Shown here: one piece after another, positions 50,451 through 58,916 of the stretch | How the letters are laid out: the number at the start of each line of letters is the position of its first letter | How positions within the stretch are numbered: the first letter of the stretch is position 1 | Assembly (NCBI RefSeq): GCF_012999535.1 | Contig: NZ_JABBWV010000001.1 | Span: 124,001 to 188,000 of the forward strand | Direction of reading: 5' to 3' | Length of the DNA: 64,000 bases | Source: Microbispora sp. H11081 | Lineage (GTDB): Bacteria; Actinomycetota; Actinomycetes; Streptosporangiales; Streptosporangiaceae | Translations under genes and position numbers: made by a program | Notes under the pieces: generated by a model | Seen by the model: the letters and a program-made list of their open reading frames with translations, nothing else | Told to the model about the DNA's origin: nothing | Database searches by the model: none

Positions 50451-53267
50451 ATGACCATGGTCGAAAGAGAACAGGAACTCGCGCTGCTGGAGGCGCTACT
50501 CGCCAGCGCCGTCATGGGCAGGGGCAGGGTCGCCCTGGTCGGCGGCGCGGTGGCGACGGGCAAGAGCACGCTGCTGCACACGTTCGCGGAGCAGGCCATC
50601 GAGCTGGGCGCCCTGGCCGTCACCGCGACGGGCTCGTCCCTGGAGCGCGACGTCCCGCTGGGCGTGCTGCGTCAGCTCGTGGAGGACGCCCCGCTGGTCC
50701 CGCAGGAGCGGGAGCGCGCGCTTTCCCTGCTGGAGGAGGGCGCGCGGGCGGTCGCGGCGGGCGCGGGCGAGCGCAGGCCGGTGGACGCCCAGCTCGTCCA
50801 CGCGCTCTGCGGCGTCATGCTCGACCTGTCCGAGCGGTGTCCCCTGGTGCTCGTCGTCGACGACGTCCACCACGCCGACCGGGAGTCGCTGCTCTGCCTG
50901 GCCTACCTCGCCCGCCGGGTGCGGCTCGCCCAGATCGTGGCGATCTTCGGGCACGCCGACCAGGCGTGGCGTACGGACTCCTACTTCCAGACCGAGCTGC
51001 TGCGCCAGCCGCACTGCCGCCGGGTCAGGCTGACCCGGCTGTCGCGGACGGGGGTGGCGGCGATGCTGGCCGAGCGGCTCGGCGACGAGGCCGCCGAGCG
51101 GCTCGCCGACGAGATGTACGCGCACAGCGGCGGCAACCCCCTGCTGGTCACCGCGCTGGCCGACGACTACGAGGAGTCCGCCCGTACGGCGCAGGAGCCC
51201 CCGGCGGGGGTGGTCGCGGGCGAGCAGTACGGCCAGGCCGTGCTTTCGTGCCTGAACCGCGGCGAGGCGCGGGTGGCGCGGGCCGCCCGCGGGCTCGCGG
51301 TCCTCGGCGAGCCCCGCTCCCTCGACCTCCTGCTGGGCGTGCCCGCGGCCGACGTGAACAAGGACCTGCACGCCCTCGGCGCCGCCGGCCTGACCGCGCT
51401 GGGCACCTTCCGCCACGAGGCCGCGCGGCAGGCGGTCCTCGGGGCGATGGACGCGGGGGAGCGGACGGAGTTGCACCGCAGGGCGGCCGAGCTGTCGTAC
51501 GGCGTCGGCGCCTCCCCCGCCGTGGTGGCCCGGCACCTGCTGGAGGCGGGGCGGGTGGACGCTCCCTGGGGCATCGAGATCCTGGAGGAGGCGGCCAGGA
51601 GCGCGCTGCGGGCCGGCCAGGTCGACAGCGCGGTCGGATACCTGCGGCTCGCCTGGCGCGCGTGCGCGGACGACACGCAGCGGGCGAAGATCATGACGAT
51701 GCTCGTGCGGGCCGAGTGGCGCATCAACCCTGCCGCGCCCGCCGGCCGTCTCGCCGAGCTGGCGGAGGCGGTGCACCGGGGCAGCCTGCGGGGCGCCGAC
51801 GCCGTCGTGCTGGCCAGGGCGCTGCTGTGGCACGGCCGCGTCGACGACGCGCGCGACGTGCTGGAGCAGGTGCTCGAATCGGGTGGCACGACCGACCAGG
51901 AGACGCGCGCCGAACTCGTCGTGGCCCGGCTCTGCCTGCGCGTGGCCCATCCCCCGTTCCTCACCGCGCTGGGGCGGATGACGAAGGAGGAGGAGGGGCC
52001 TGGCGGCATCGTCTCGGTGTCCGTCAGCCGGCGGCTGGAGTCGGCGCTCGCGCTGGCGGAGGTGCTGACCCGGGGGCCGCGCGAGGAGTACGTCGACGCC
52101 GTCGAGCGCATCCTGGAGGACTCGAGGCTCGACGAGATGTCGCTGGACACGGTCGAGAACTCCCTGCTGACGCTGACGTACGCGGGGAGGGCGGACCGGG
52201 CGGCCCCGCTGTGCGACATCTTCGCCGCCGAGGCGTCGGCGCGGCAGGCGCCGAGCAGGCGCGCGAGGCTCGCGGCGATCCGGGCGGAGATCGCGACCCG
52301 CCAGGGGGACATGCCGGCGGCGGAGCGCCACGCGCGCGCCGCCCTGCAGATCATCCCGATGAGCGGCTGGGGCGTCGCCGTCGGCGGGCCGCTCGGCAGC
52401 CTCATTCTCGCCCTCACCGCGATGGGGAGGTACGACGAGGTGCGCGAGCACCTGGACGCGCCGGTCCCCGAGGTCATGTTCCAGAGCCGCTACGGGCTCC
52501 ACTACCTGCACGCCAGGGGCCGTCACAGCCTCGCGACCGGCTACCCGGGACTGGCGCTGACCGACTTCCGGCGCTGCGGCGAGCTGATGACTGAGTGGGA
52601 TCTCGACACGCCCGGCCTGATCCCCTGGCGGGCCGACGCGGCGGACGCCTGCCTGCGCCTCGGGCAGGTGGAGGAGGCGCGTGAGCTGGTGCGGGCCCAC
52701 CTCGACGGGTGCGTGCCCGACGACCCCCGGGGCAGGGGGGTCGCCCTGCGGATGCTGGCCGCCACCCTCGACCCGGTCGAGCGGCCCGCGCTGCTGCGGC
52801 AGGCGACCGGGTGCCTGCAGGCCGCGGGCGACAGGTACGAACTGGCCCGCGCGCTGGCCGACCTCGTGGAGACCCACGACGCGCTCGGGGAGTACCGCAG
52901 GGCGCGGACGATCGCCACCTGGGCGCAGGCCGTCGCCGCGGAGTGCGGCGCCGAGCCGCTGAGCGCGGCCCTGAGCCCGAGGCAGCAGTCGCACAGCGGC
53001 CCGCGCGCCGGGTCGGGCGGCGGGCCGGACCACGAGGCGGCGGCCGTCCGTCCCGGGGCCGAGCCGCTCGGCGCGCTGAGCGACGCGGAGCGCCGGGTCG
53101 CGTCCCTGGCCGCGGCCGGCTGCACCAACCGGGAGATCGCGGCCCGGCTCTTCGTCACGGTCAGCACGGTCGAGCAGCACCTGACCCGCACCTACCGCAA
53201 GCTCGGCATCGCCCGGCGCTCCGACCTGCCGCTCGTGCTGGAGTTCGGGGAGGAGGCCGGGGTCTGA
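50451..53267 (+). CDS. LAL-type LuxR-family regulator (ATPase plus C-terminal HTH)
   Basis: A 938-aa large ATP-binding regulator. Walker A is LVGGAVATGKSTLLHTF near residue 35; Walker B is LVLVVDDVHHAD; a long helical TPR-like region follows; the C-terminal 60 residues are a LuxR helix-turn-helix (LSDAERRVASLAAAGCTNRE ... FVTVSTVEQHLTRTYRKLGI). It could be the activator that reads the cluster-wide 16-bp element, since the SARP has a better-fitting tandem-repeat site, but nothing in the sequence proves this. The ATG at 50451 gives the family-typical MVERE start; a GTG at 50430 with GCAGGT before it is an alternative. Confidence 0.88.
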   Translation: MTMVEREQELALLEALLASAVMGRGRVALVGGAVATGKSTLLHTFAEQAIELGALAVTATGSSLERDVPLGVLRQLVEDAPLVPQERERALSLLEEGARAVAAGAGERRPVDAQLVHALCGVMLDLSERCPLVLVVDDVHHADRESLLCLAYLARRVRLAQIVAIFGHADQAWRTDSYFQTELLRQPHCRRVRLTRLSRTGVAAMLAERLGDEAAERLADEMYAHSGGNPLLVTALADDYEESARTAQEPPAGVVAGEQYGQAVLSCLNRGEARVARAARGLAVLGEPRSLDLLLGVPAADVNKDLHALGAAGLTALGTFRHEAARQAVLGAMDAGERTELHRRAAELSYGVGASPAVVARHLLEAGRVDAPWGIEILEEAARSALRAGQVDSAVGYLRLAWRACADDTQRAKIMTMLVRAEWRINPAAPAGRLAELAEAVHRGSLRGADAVVLARALLWHGRVDDARDVLEQVLESGGTTDQETRAELVVARLCLRVAHPPFLTALGRMTKEEEGPGGIVSVSVSRRLESALALAEVLTRGPREEYVDAVERILEDSRLDEMSLDTVENSLLTLTYAGRADRAAPLCDIFAAEASARQAPSRRARLAAIRAEIATRQGDMPAAERHARAALQIIPMSGWGVAVGGPLGSLILALTAMGRYDEVREHLDAPVPEVMFQSRYGLHYLHARGRHSLATGYPGLALTDFRRCGELMTEWDLDTPGLIPWRADAADACLRLGQVEEARELVRAHLDGCVPDDPRGRGVALRMLAATLDPVERPALLRQATGCLQAAGDRYELARALADLVETHDALGEYRRARTIATWAQAVAAECGAEPLSAALSPRQQSHSGPRAGSGGGPDHEAAAVRPGAEPLGALSDAERRVASLAAAGCTNREIAARLFVTVSTVEQHLTRTYRKLGIARRSDLPLVLEFGEEAGV

Positions 53268-53368
53268 CCCGCCGGCGTCACCCTGGCTGGGCGCGGGCTC
53301 CCTCAACGGCAACCGGAAAGTTGCCCGCCCGCTTCGCGAGGTGTGACCGTCGAGGCGGGAGGCGCATC

Positions 53369-53620
53369 GTGGAGCACAGCAGCGACCTGATCGTCGTACG
53401 CGGCGACCCGACGCCGGAGGAACTCGCGGCCGTCGTCGCGGTCGTGGCCGCCGTCGCCGCGCGGGCGGGGTCGGCGGCGGACGCGCCGGAACCGCACCCC
53501 GCGCCCGTTTCGCCGTGGGCCTCGGCGTGGGCGGCCTTCGCCTGGCTCGCCCCCGGCCCCCGTCCGCTCGCCAGGGGCGCGTGGTCTTCTCCGAATGTGC
53601 GCTGGCATTGGATTAGCTGA
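53369..53620 (+). CDS. Acyl-CoA carboxylase epsilon-subunit-like small protein
   Basis: An 83-aa protein with the epsilon-subunit signature: LIVVRGDPTPEELAAVVAVV near the N-terminus, an alanine/proline-rich middle, and the end motif PGPRPLARGAWSSP. Epsilon subunits bind actinobacterial acetyl/propionyl-CoA carboxylase beta subunits; no alpha or beta subunit gene is in the window. Placed between the LuxR regulator and the enediyne core genes it might raise malonyl-CoA supply to PksE (inference). The GTG at 53369 has GGGAGG at 6-7 nt. Confidence 0.7.
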   Translation: MEHSSDLIVVRGDPTPEELAAVVAVVAAVAARAGSAADAPEPHPAPVSPWASAWAAFAWLAPGPRPLARGAWSSPNVRWHWIS

Positions 53621-53804
53621 GGAATCGCCACTCCCTTACCCCGATCGCGCATTTTACGAAAAGCCGCTTAGGACCCGCCGACGCATCCTGAGGAAAGAGC
53701 CGGCGAGGCCTTCCGGGATAACGCGGGAAGAGGAAAGCGGCTTCGGCGGCGCGGTGCCGACGGCGTTTCGAGCCCGTCCAGGGACCACGAGTGAGAGGTG
53801 TGGC

Positions 53805-54791
53805 ATGTCGACGTTCTCCGGTTCGCTCCGCAGGCTGGTGCTGGCCCCGTCCCTGCTCGATGTGACCTTCGCCGCGCGAGGGTTTCCGGGCTCTCCTTCC
53901 GAGGTCACCCGGCGGCTGGAGGCCATCCCCCAGTCGGTCGTCTGCGGCTTCGAGTGGGGCATCGACGCCCGTGACCAGTGGGAGGTCGAGCGCAGGCTGA
54001 GCATGATCGAGCCGGAACTGCGCGGCTTCGCCTACGAGGGCGCGACGATGGCGTTCACGGTGCTCGACGCGATGGGCGGCGGCCGCGGCCACCGCACCCG
54101 CGACCTGCTGCTGGGGCCCGGGCAGCCGCACATCTTCCTCACCTACATCGGCATCGGATTCGCCATGGCCCGGCTGCCCCGGGTGCTGTGGCGCAAGGTG
54201 ATGCCCGACCTCGGCGGATCGCCGTACTACCCGACGATGAGCTGGCTGGCCGTGGACGGCTACGGCTTCGACCGCGCCTACTTCGACACTCGCAAATGGG
54301 TGGACGAGCAGCGGGTGCCCACGCCCTACGCCTGGGAGGGGTCGCCCGACTACTTCCTGCGCGCGGTCGACCAGGGCATCGGGCGGGCGCTGTGGTTCAT
54401 CCACGGCGCGCGGGCGGCGGACGTCGCCACCGCGGTGCGGAACTTCGCCGGCAATCGGCAGGCCGACCTGTGGAGCGGCGTCGGCCTGGCCGCGACGTTC
54501 GCCGGCGGATGCGACGCCGACGGGCTGGCGGGCCTGAGCCGCGAGGCCGGCGAGCACGCGCCCCAGGTGGCCCAGGGCTCCGTCTTCGCCGCGAAGGCGC
54601 GCAGCTACGCCGGGTTCGTGCCGCCGCACACCGAGGTGGCCACCTCCGCCCTCGCCGGCCTGTCCGTGCGGGACGCGGTCGCGCTGGCCGACGACAGCGA
54701 GGTCACCGCCGACCCGTCCGCGTCCGTGCCGGCGTACGAGCTGTGGCGGGGCCGGGTCCGCGAGCACTTCGCCGCGCGCCTGGCGGTCTGA
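53805..54791 (+). CDS. DUF1702 enediyne core protein 1
   Basis: A 328-aa DUF1702 family protein, found almost only in enediyne clusters. Typical segments are RGFAYEGATMAFTVLDAM, YIGIGFAMARLP, WLAVDGYGFDRAYF, AVDQGIGRALWFIHG and WSGVGLAATFAGG. The reaction is not established; homologues (UnbL/E3-type) are needed for core formation in other clusters. No membrane segment is clear. The ATG at 53805 has GAGAGG at 7 nt; the frame extends upstream without support. Together with the next gene it forms a tandem, diverged pair with the same 27-residue N-terminal layout. Confidence 0.92.
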   Translation: MSTFSGSLRRLVLAPSLLDVTFAARGFPGSPSEVTRRLEAIPQSVVCGFEWGIDARDQWEVERRLSMIEPELRGFAYEGATMAFTVLDAMGGGRGHRTRDLLLGPGQPHIFLTYIGIGFAMARLPRVLWRKVMPDLGGSPYYPTMSWLAVDGYGFDRAYFDTRKWVDEQRVPTPYAWEGSPDYFLRAVDQGIGRALWFIHGARAADVATAVRNFAGNRQADLWSGVGLAATFAGGCDADGLAGLSREAGEHAPQVAQGSVFAAKARSYAGFVPPHTEVATSALAGLSVRDAVALADDSEVTADPSASVPAYELWRGRVREHFAARLAV

Positions 54792-54966
54792 CCCGCCGGC
54801 CTCCCTTTTCCCCTGTCGCGCCGAATTATTTCAGCGCGATTCAATTCGCCATGCCCGAAATCGCGACAAATAGGCACTTCCGAAGTGGTCGCGAGTCGGC
54901 GGAATATGCGTGAATAACGCCAGAATCAGCAATGTGTGCGGGACTTTATGGAGGGCGGAGAGGAAA
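54792..54966 (+). promoter_or_regulatory. Upstream region of the core operon with nested inverted repeats
   Basis: AT-richer gap with two nested inverted repeats: TCGCGAC (54861-54867) / GTCGCGA (54888-54894), enclosing CACTTC (54875-54880) / GAAGTG (54882-54887). This is a good operator or hairpin candidate ahead of the DUF1702-unbV-unbU-pksE run. No 16-bp element is present. Confidence 0.5.
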
Positions 54967-55947
54967 TTGACGAGTTTTCTGCGTTCGCTGAGACGCCGAA
55001 TCATGACACCGAACATCTCGGAGACGAAGCTCGCCACCCGGGGTTTCCACGTGAAGAGCCCGGAGGCCCGGGACCTGCTCGAGACGGTCGGTGAGACCTT
55101 CCTCAAGGGCTACGGCTACGCGATGGAGGCGTGCACGGTCGCGGAGGCGGAGGAGCGCCTTGAGCAGGTGCCGACCCGCTTCCGCGGCTTCGCCTACGAG
55201 GGCGCGGGAATGGCCTTCACCATCCTCGACGCGATGCCGTTCGGCGGTGGCCGGGTCGAGGAGTTCCTCGCCGGGCGCGGCGACCGGCACAACTACATGA
55301 TCTACGTCGGCATCGGCTGGGGGATGGCCAGGCTGCCGAAGTTCCTGTGGCCGAAGGCCGAGTCGCTCGACCCGCTGCTGCGCTGGCTGGCCCTGGACGG
55401 CTACGGCTTCCACCAGGCCTACTTCCGCACCGACCAGTACGTGCACGGGCAGTACCGCGACGCGGCCTTCCCCTGGCCGGCCGACGCCACCCGGCCGTAC
55501 GCCAACCACGCGATCGACCAGGGCATCGGCCGGGCGATCTGGTTCGTCGCCGGGACCGACGCTGAGCGGTGCGCGGACCTGATCGACCGCTTCGACCCGT
55601 CGCGGCGCGCCGACATGTACGCGGGCGCCGGGCTGGCCGCCACCTACGCGGGCGGCGCGGCCGAGGACGAACTGCTGACGCTGCGGGAGCGGGCCGGCGC
55701 GCACCGCCCGCAGCTCGCGCAGGGCGCCGCCTTCGCCGCCGAGGCGCGAGTGAGGGCCGGCCTGGTCGTGCCGCACACCCGCCTGGCGGCCGAGATCTTC
55801 TGCGGCCTGCCCGAGGACCGGGCGGCCCAGGTCACCCAGCTGGTCCGCCCGCCGCAGCCGCTGCGGGACGGCGACCCGCCCGCCTACGAGCTCTGGCGGC
55901 AGTGCATCGCCAACGAATTCGTCTCCCTTGGAGGTGTTACCCAGTGA
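54967..55947 (+). CDS. unbL: DUF1702 enediyne core protein 2 (UnbL/E3-like)
   Basis: A 326-aa second DUF1702 protein: RGFAYEGAGMAFTILDAMPF, YVGIGWGMARLPKFLW, WLALDGYGFHQAYF, AIDQGIGRAIWFVAG and YAGAGLAATYAGG. The TTG at 54967 is chosen: GGAG lies 6 nt before it, and it gives MTSFLRSLRRRIMTP..., which lines up residue for residue with the first DUF1702 protein up to RGF (27 residues in both). ATG 55003 and GTG 54910 are alternatives. It overlaps the unbV start by 4 nt and is part of the conserved warhead cassette. Confidence 0.9.
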   Translation: MTSFLRSLRRRIMTPNISETKLATRGFHVKSPEARDLLETVGETFLKGYGYAMEACTVAEAEERLEQVPTRFRGFAYEGAGMAFTILDAMPFGGGRVEEFLAGRGDRHNYMIYVGIGWGMARLPKFLWPKAESLDPLLRWLALDGYGFHQAYFRTDQYVHGQYRDAAFPWPADATRPYANHAIDQGIGRAIWFVAGTDAERCADLIDRFDPSRRADMYAGAGLAATYAGGAAEDELLTLRERAGAHRPQLAQGAAFAAEARVRAGLVVPHTRLAAEIFCGLPEDRAAQVTQLVRPPQPLRDGDPPAYELWRQCIANEFVSLGGVTQ

Positions 55948-57911
55948 CCGCGACCCTTGGCTGGCTGCGCAGGCAGATGGCGGGAATCGTGGCGCTCGTG
56001 CTGATCGCGACCGCCTTCCTCATCGCCCGCCTGCCCTCGTACTCCGCCGCGCAGACGGCGGAGACGGCGAGCAAGTACGCCTTCACGCCGTTGTCCATCG
56101 CCCTGCCGAGCGGCTTCGACCAGAAGACGATCCGCAAGGTCAACAAGGACTACACGCACATCGACGCCTGGATCTCCTCGGTGGGCGCGGCGATCGCGAT
56201 GAACGACCTCGACGGCGACGGGCTGTCCAACGACCTGTGCCTCGTCGACACCCGCATCGACCAGGTCGTGATCACGCCCACGCCGGGCGCCAAGGCGGAG
56301 CGGTACGCGCCGTTCGCGCTGAACCCGGCCCCGCTGCCGGTCAACGACCACATGGCGCCGATGGGCTGCGTCCCCGGCGACTTCAACGAGGACGGCCGGA
56401 TCGACCTGCTCGTCTACATGTGGGGCCGCACGCCGATCCTCTACCTGGCCAAGACCGGCGCCACCGGGCTGTCGGCCGACACGTACCGGCCGGTCGAGCT
56501 GGTGCCCGGCGCGAACAGCACCGAGGGCAAGTACACCGGCCCGCAGTGGAACACCAACGTCGCGACGGTGGCGGACTTCGACGGCGACGGGCACGACGAC
56601 ATCTTCATCGGCAACTACTTCGCCGACGGGCCGGTGCTCGACCCCACCGTCTCCGGCGGCGTGCACATGAACCACTCGATGTCGAACGGCCACAACGGCG
56701 GTGAGAACTACTTCTTCCGCTTCGTCAAGGCCAAGAGCGGCGACAAGCCGGCGGCGACGTACCAGAAGCTCGACGAGGTGCTGCCCGAGGAGGTGTCGCG
56801 GGGCTGGGAGCTCGGCGCCGCCGCCAACGACCTCGACGGCGACCTGCTGCCCGAGCTGTACCTGGCCAACGACTTCGGCCCCGACCGGCTGCTGTACAAC
56901 CGCTCCACGCCGGGACACTTCAAGTTCTCCCTGGTCGAGGGCACCCGCTCGGCGTTCATCCCCAAGTCGAAGACCGTGGGCCACGACTCCTTCAAGGGCA
57001 TGGGCGTCGACTTCGGCGACCTGAACCACGACGGCGTCTACGACATGTTCGTCAGCAACATCACCACCTCCTGGGGCATCGAGGAGAGCAACTTCCAGTT
57101 CGTCGCCGACGTGAAGAACCAGGCCGAGCTGCGCGAGAAGTTCCGTGAGGGTGTGGCGCCGTACCGCGACGAGAGCGCGCCCGCGCAGACCGCGTGGTCC
57201 GGCTGGGGCTGGGACGTCAAGATCGCCGACTTCAACAACAGCGGCGAGCTCGCCATCGCGCAGGCCACCGGCTTCATCAAGGGACAGACCGACCGCTGGC
57301 CGCAGCTCCAGGAGCTGGCCACGGCCAACGACCAGCTCCTGCAGAACCCGACCTGGTGGCCGAACGCCCGCGCCGGTGACGACATCGCGGGCAACCAGAG
57401 CCTGCACTTCTTCGTCAAGGGTCCCGAGGGCCGCTACATCAACATCGCCCCGCAGATCGGCCTCGACGTGCCGGTGCCGACCCGCGGCATCGCGACCGGC
57501 GACGCCGACGGCGACGGCCGCCTCGACATGGCGGTCGCCCGCCAGTGGGACGCGCCGATCTTCTACCACAACCAGAGCCCCGAGCAGGGCTCCTTCCTCG
57601 GGCTGCGCCTGACCCGCGACGAGAAGCCCGCCGACGGGACCCTGCCCCCGGCCGGCTCGCCGGTGACCGGCGCGCAGATCTGCGTCATGACCCCCGACGG
57701 CCGGATGCTCATCAGCCGGGTCGACGGCAGCAGCGGCCACTCCGGCCGCCGCAGCACCGACGTGCACATCGGGCTCGGCCAGAACATCACGGGGCCCGTC
57801 AAGGCGCGCCTGCAGTGGCGCGACCGCACCGGACAGGTGCGCGAACAGGAACTGCAGCTCACCCCGGGCTGGCACTCGCTCAAGCTCGGCAGCCAGGCCA
57901 AGGAGAAGTGA
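55944..57911 (+). CDS. unbV: UnbV: secreted or anchored FG-GAP/ASPIC enediyne core protein (SgcE4-like)
   Basis: A 655-aa protein with an N-terminal membrane segment (MAGIVALVLIATAFLIARL), then at least six calcium-binding FG-GAP/VCBS loops (DLDGDGLSND, DFNEDGRIDL, DFDGDGHDDI, DLDGDLLPEL, DLNHDGVYDM, DADGDGRLDM) forming a predicted beta-propeller, and a C-terminal ASPIC/UnbV domain (ICVMTPDGRMLIS ... STDVHIGLGQ). It is one of the marker proteins of the enediyne cassette; its biochemical role is not established. The GTG at 55944 overlaps the previous stop and has TTGGAGG at 8 nt. Confidence 0.94.
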   Translation: MTATLGWLRRQMAGIVALVLIATAFLIARLPSYSAAQTAETASKYAFTPLSIALPSGFDQKTIRKVNKDYTHIDAWISSVGAAIAMNDLDGDGLSNDLCLVDTRIDQVVITPTPGAKAERYAPFALNPAPLPVNDHMAPMGCVPGDFNEDGRIDLLVYMWGRTPILYLAKTGATGLSADTYRPVELVPGANSTEGKYTGPQWNTNVATVADFDGDGHDDIFIGNYFADGPVLDPTVSGGVHMNHSMSNGHNGGENYFFRFVKAKSGDKPAATYQKLDEVLPEEVSRGWELGAAANDLDGDLLPELYLANDFGPDRLLYNRSTPGHFKFSLVEGTRSAFIPKSKTVGHDSFKGMGVDFGDLNHDGVYDMFVSNITTSWGIEESNFQFVADVKNQAELREKFREGVAPYRDESAPAQTAWSGWGWDVKIADFNNSGELAIAQATGFIKGQTDRWPQLQELATANDQLLQNPTWWPNARAGDDIAGNQSLHFFVKGPEGRYINIAPQIGLDVPVPTRGIATGDADGDGRLDMAVARQWDAPIFYHNQSPEQGSFLGLRLTRDEKPADGTLPPAGSPVTGAQICVMTPDGRMLISRVDGSSGHSGRRSTDVHIGLGQNITGPVKARLQWRDRTGQVREQELQLTPGWHSLKLGSQAKEK

Positions 57912-57917
57912 TCGGAC

Positions 57918-58916
57918 ATGGCTGAGAACACGCCCGTCGCGGCGCCGCGTCACGACCCCAAGGTGGTCATCGCGCTGCGTAACTTCGCGATCTCGATTTC
58001 GGTCTTCAACATCTTCGGCTACACGATCCTCGGCTTCGAGCAGCCCTGGCTGTGGCCCTTCATCGCCCTCGCCACCGGATACACCACGGAAATCGTGCTG
58101 GAGCGGATCGGCTCGCGGGCCGAGGGCCGCGGCCCCCGCTACCGCGGCAACGGCATGCGCGGCCTGGTGGAGTTCCTCTACCCGGCGCACATCACCAGCC
58201 TCGCCATGAACATGCTGACCTACGTCAACGACCAGGTCCTCGTGCTCGTCTTCGGGGTCGTGGTGGCCGTGGGCGCCAAGTGGGTGCTGCGGGCTCCGGT
58301 CAAGGGCCGCATGCGCCACTACATGAACCCGTCGAACTTCGGCATCGCCGTCATCCTGCTGGTCTTCCCCTGGGCCAGCATCGCCCCGCCGTACCACTTC
58401 ACCGAGAACGTCGACACCTGGATCGACTGGCTGGTGCCGGGAATCATCATCATCGGCGGCACGATGCTGAACGGCAAGCTCACCGGCCGTATGCCGCTCA
58501 TCCTCGGCTGGGTCGGCGCGTTCGCCCTGCAGGCGATCCTGCGCGGCGTCTTCTTCGGCACGTCGATACCCGCCGCGCTGGGCATGATGACGGGCGTCGC
58601 CTTCATCCTGTTCACCAACTACATGATCACCGACCCGGGCACGACGCCGTCTAAGCCCGGCCCGCAGATCGCCTTCGGCGCCGGCGTCGCCCTGCTGTAC
58701 GGCCTGCTCACCGCCGTCCACATCTCGTACGCGCTGTTCTTCGCCACCGCCGGCGTCTGCGCGATCCGGGGTGGCTTCTTCTGGGCGCTGCACTTCGTGA
58801 ACAAGGCCCGCCAGCAGGCGCAGACGCCGACGCCCACCATTCCACCCCAGACGCCGGCCCCGGTCATCGTCACCGGCCCCGTCTCGGTCAACGGCAAAGA
58901 GGCGGCGTCCGTATGA
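57918..58916 (+). CDS. unbU: UnbU: integral-membrane enediyne core protein (SgcE5-like)
   Basis: A 332-aa polytopic membrane protein with about nine hydrophobic helices and the NqrB/RnfD-related segments MNPSNFGIAVILLVFPW and FTNYMITDPGTTPSKPG. The C-terminal tail is proline/threonine-rich (QTPTPTIPPQTPAPV). UnbU is a fixed member of the enediyne cassette; the RnfD likeness suggests a flavin- or electron-transport-related role, unproved. It follows unbV by 6 nt and its stop overlaps the pksE start (ATGA). Confidence 0.94.
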   Translation: MAENTPVAAPRHDPKVVIALRNFAISISVFNIFGYTILGFEQPWLWPFIALATGYTTEIVLERIGSRAEGRGPRYRGNGMRGLVEFLYPAHITSLAMNMLTYVNDQVLVLVFGVVVAVGAKWVLRAPVKGRMRHYMNPSNFGIAVILLVFPWASIAPPYHFTENVDTWIDWLVPGIIIIGGTMLNGKLTGRMPLILGWVGAFALQAILRGVFFGTSIPAALGMMTGVAFILFTNYMITDPGTTPSKPGPQIAFGAGVALLYGLLTAVHISYALFFATAGVCAIRGGFFWALHFVNKARQQAQTPTPTIPPQTPAPVIVTGPVSVNGKEAASV

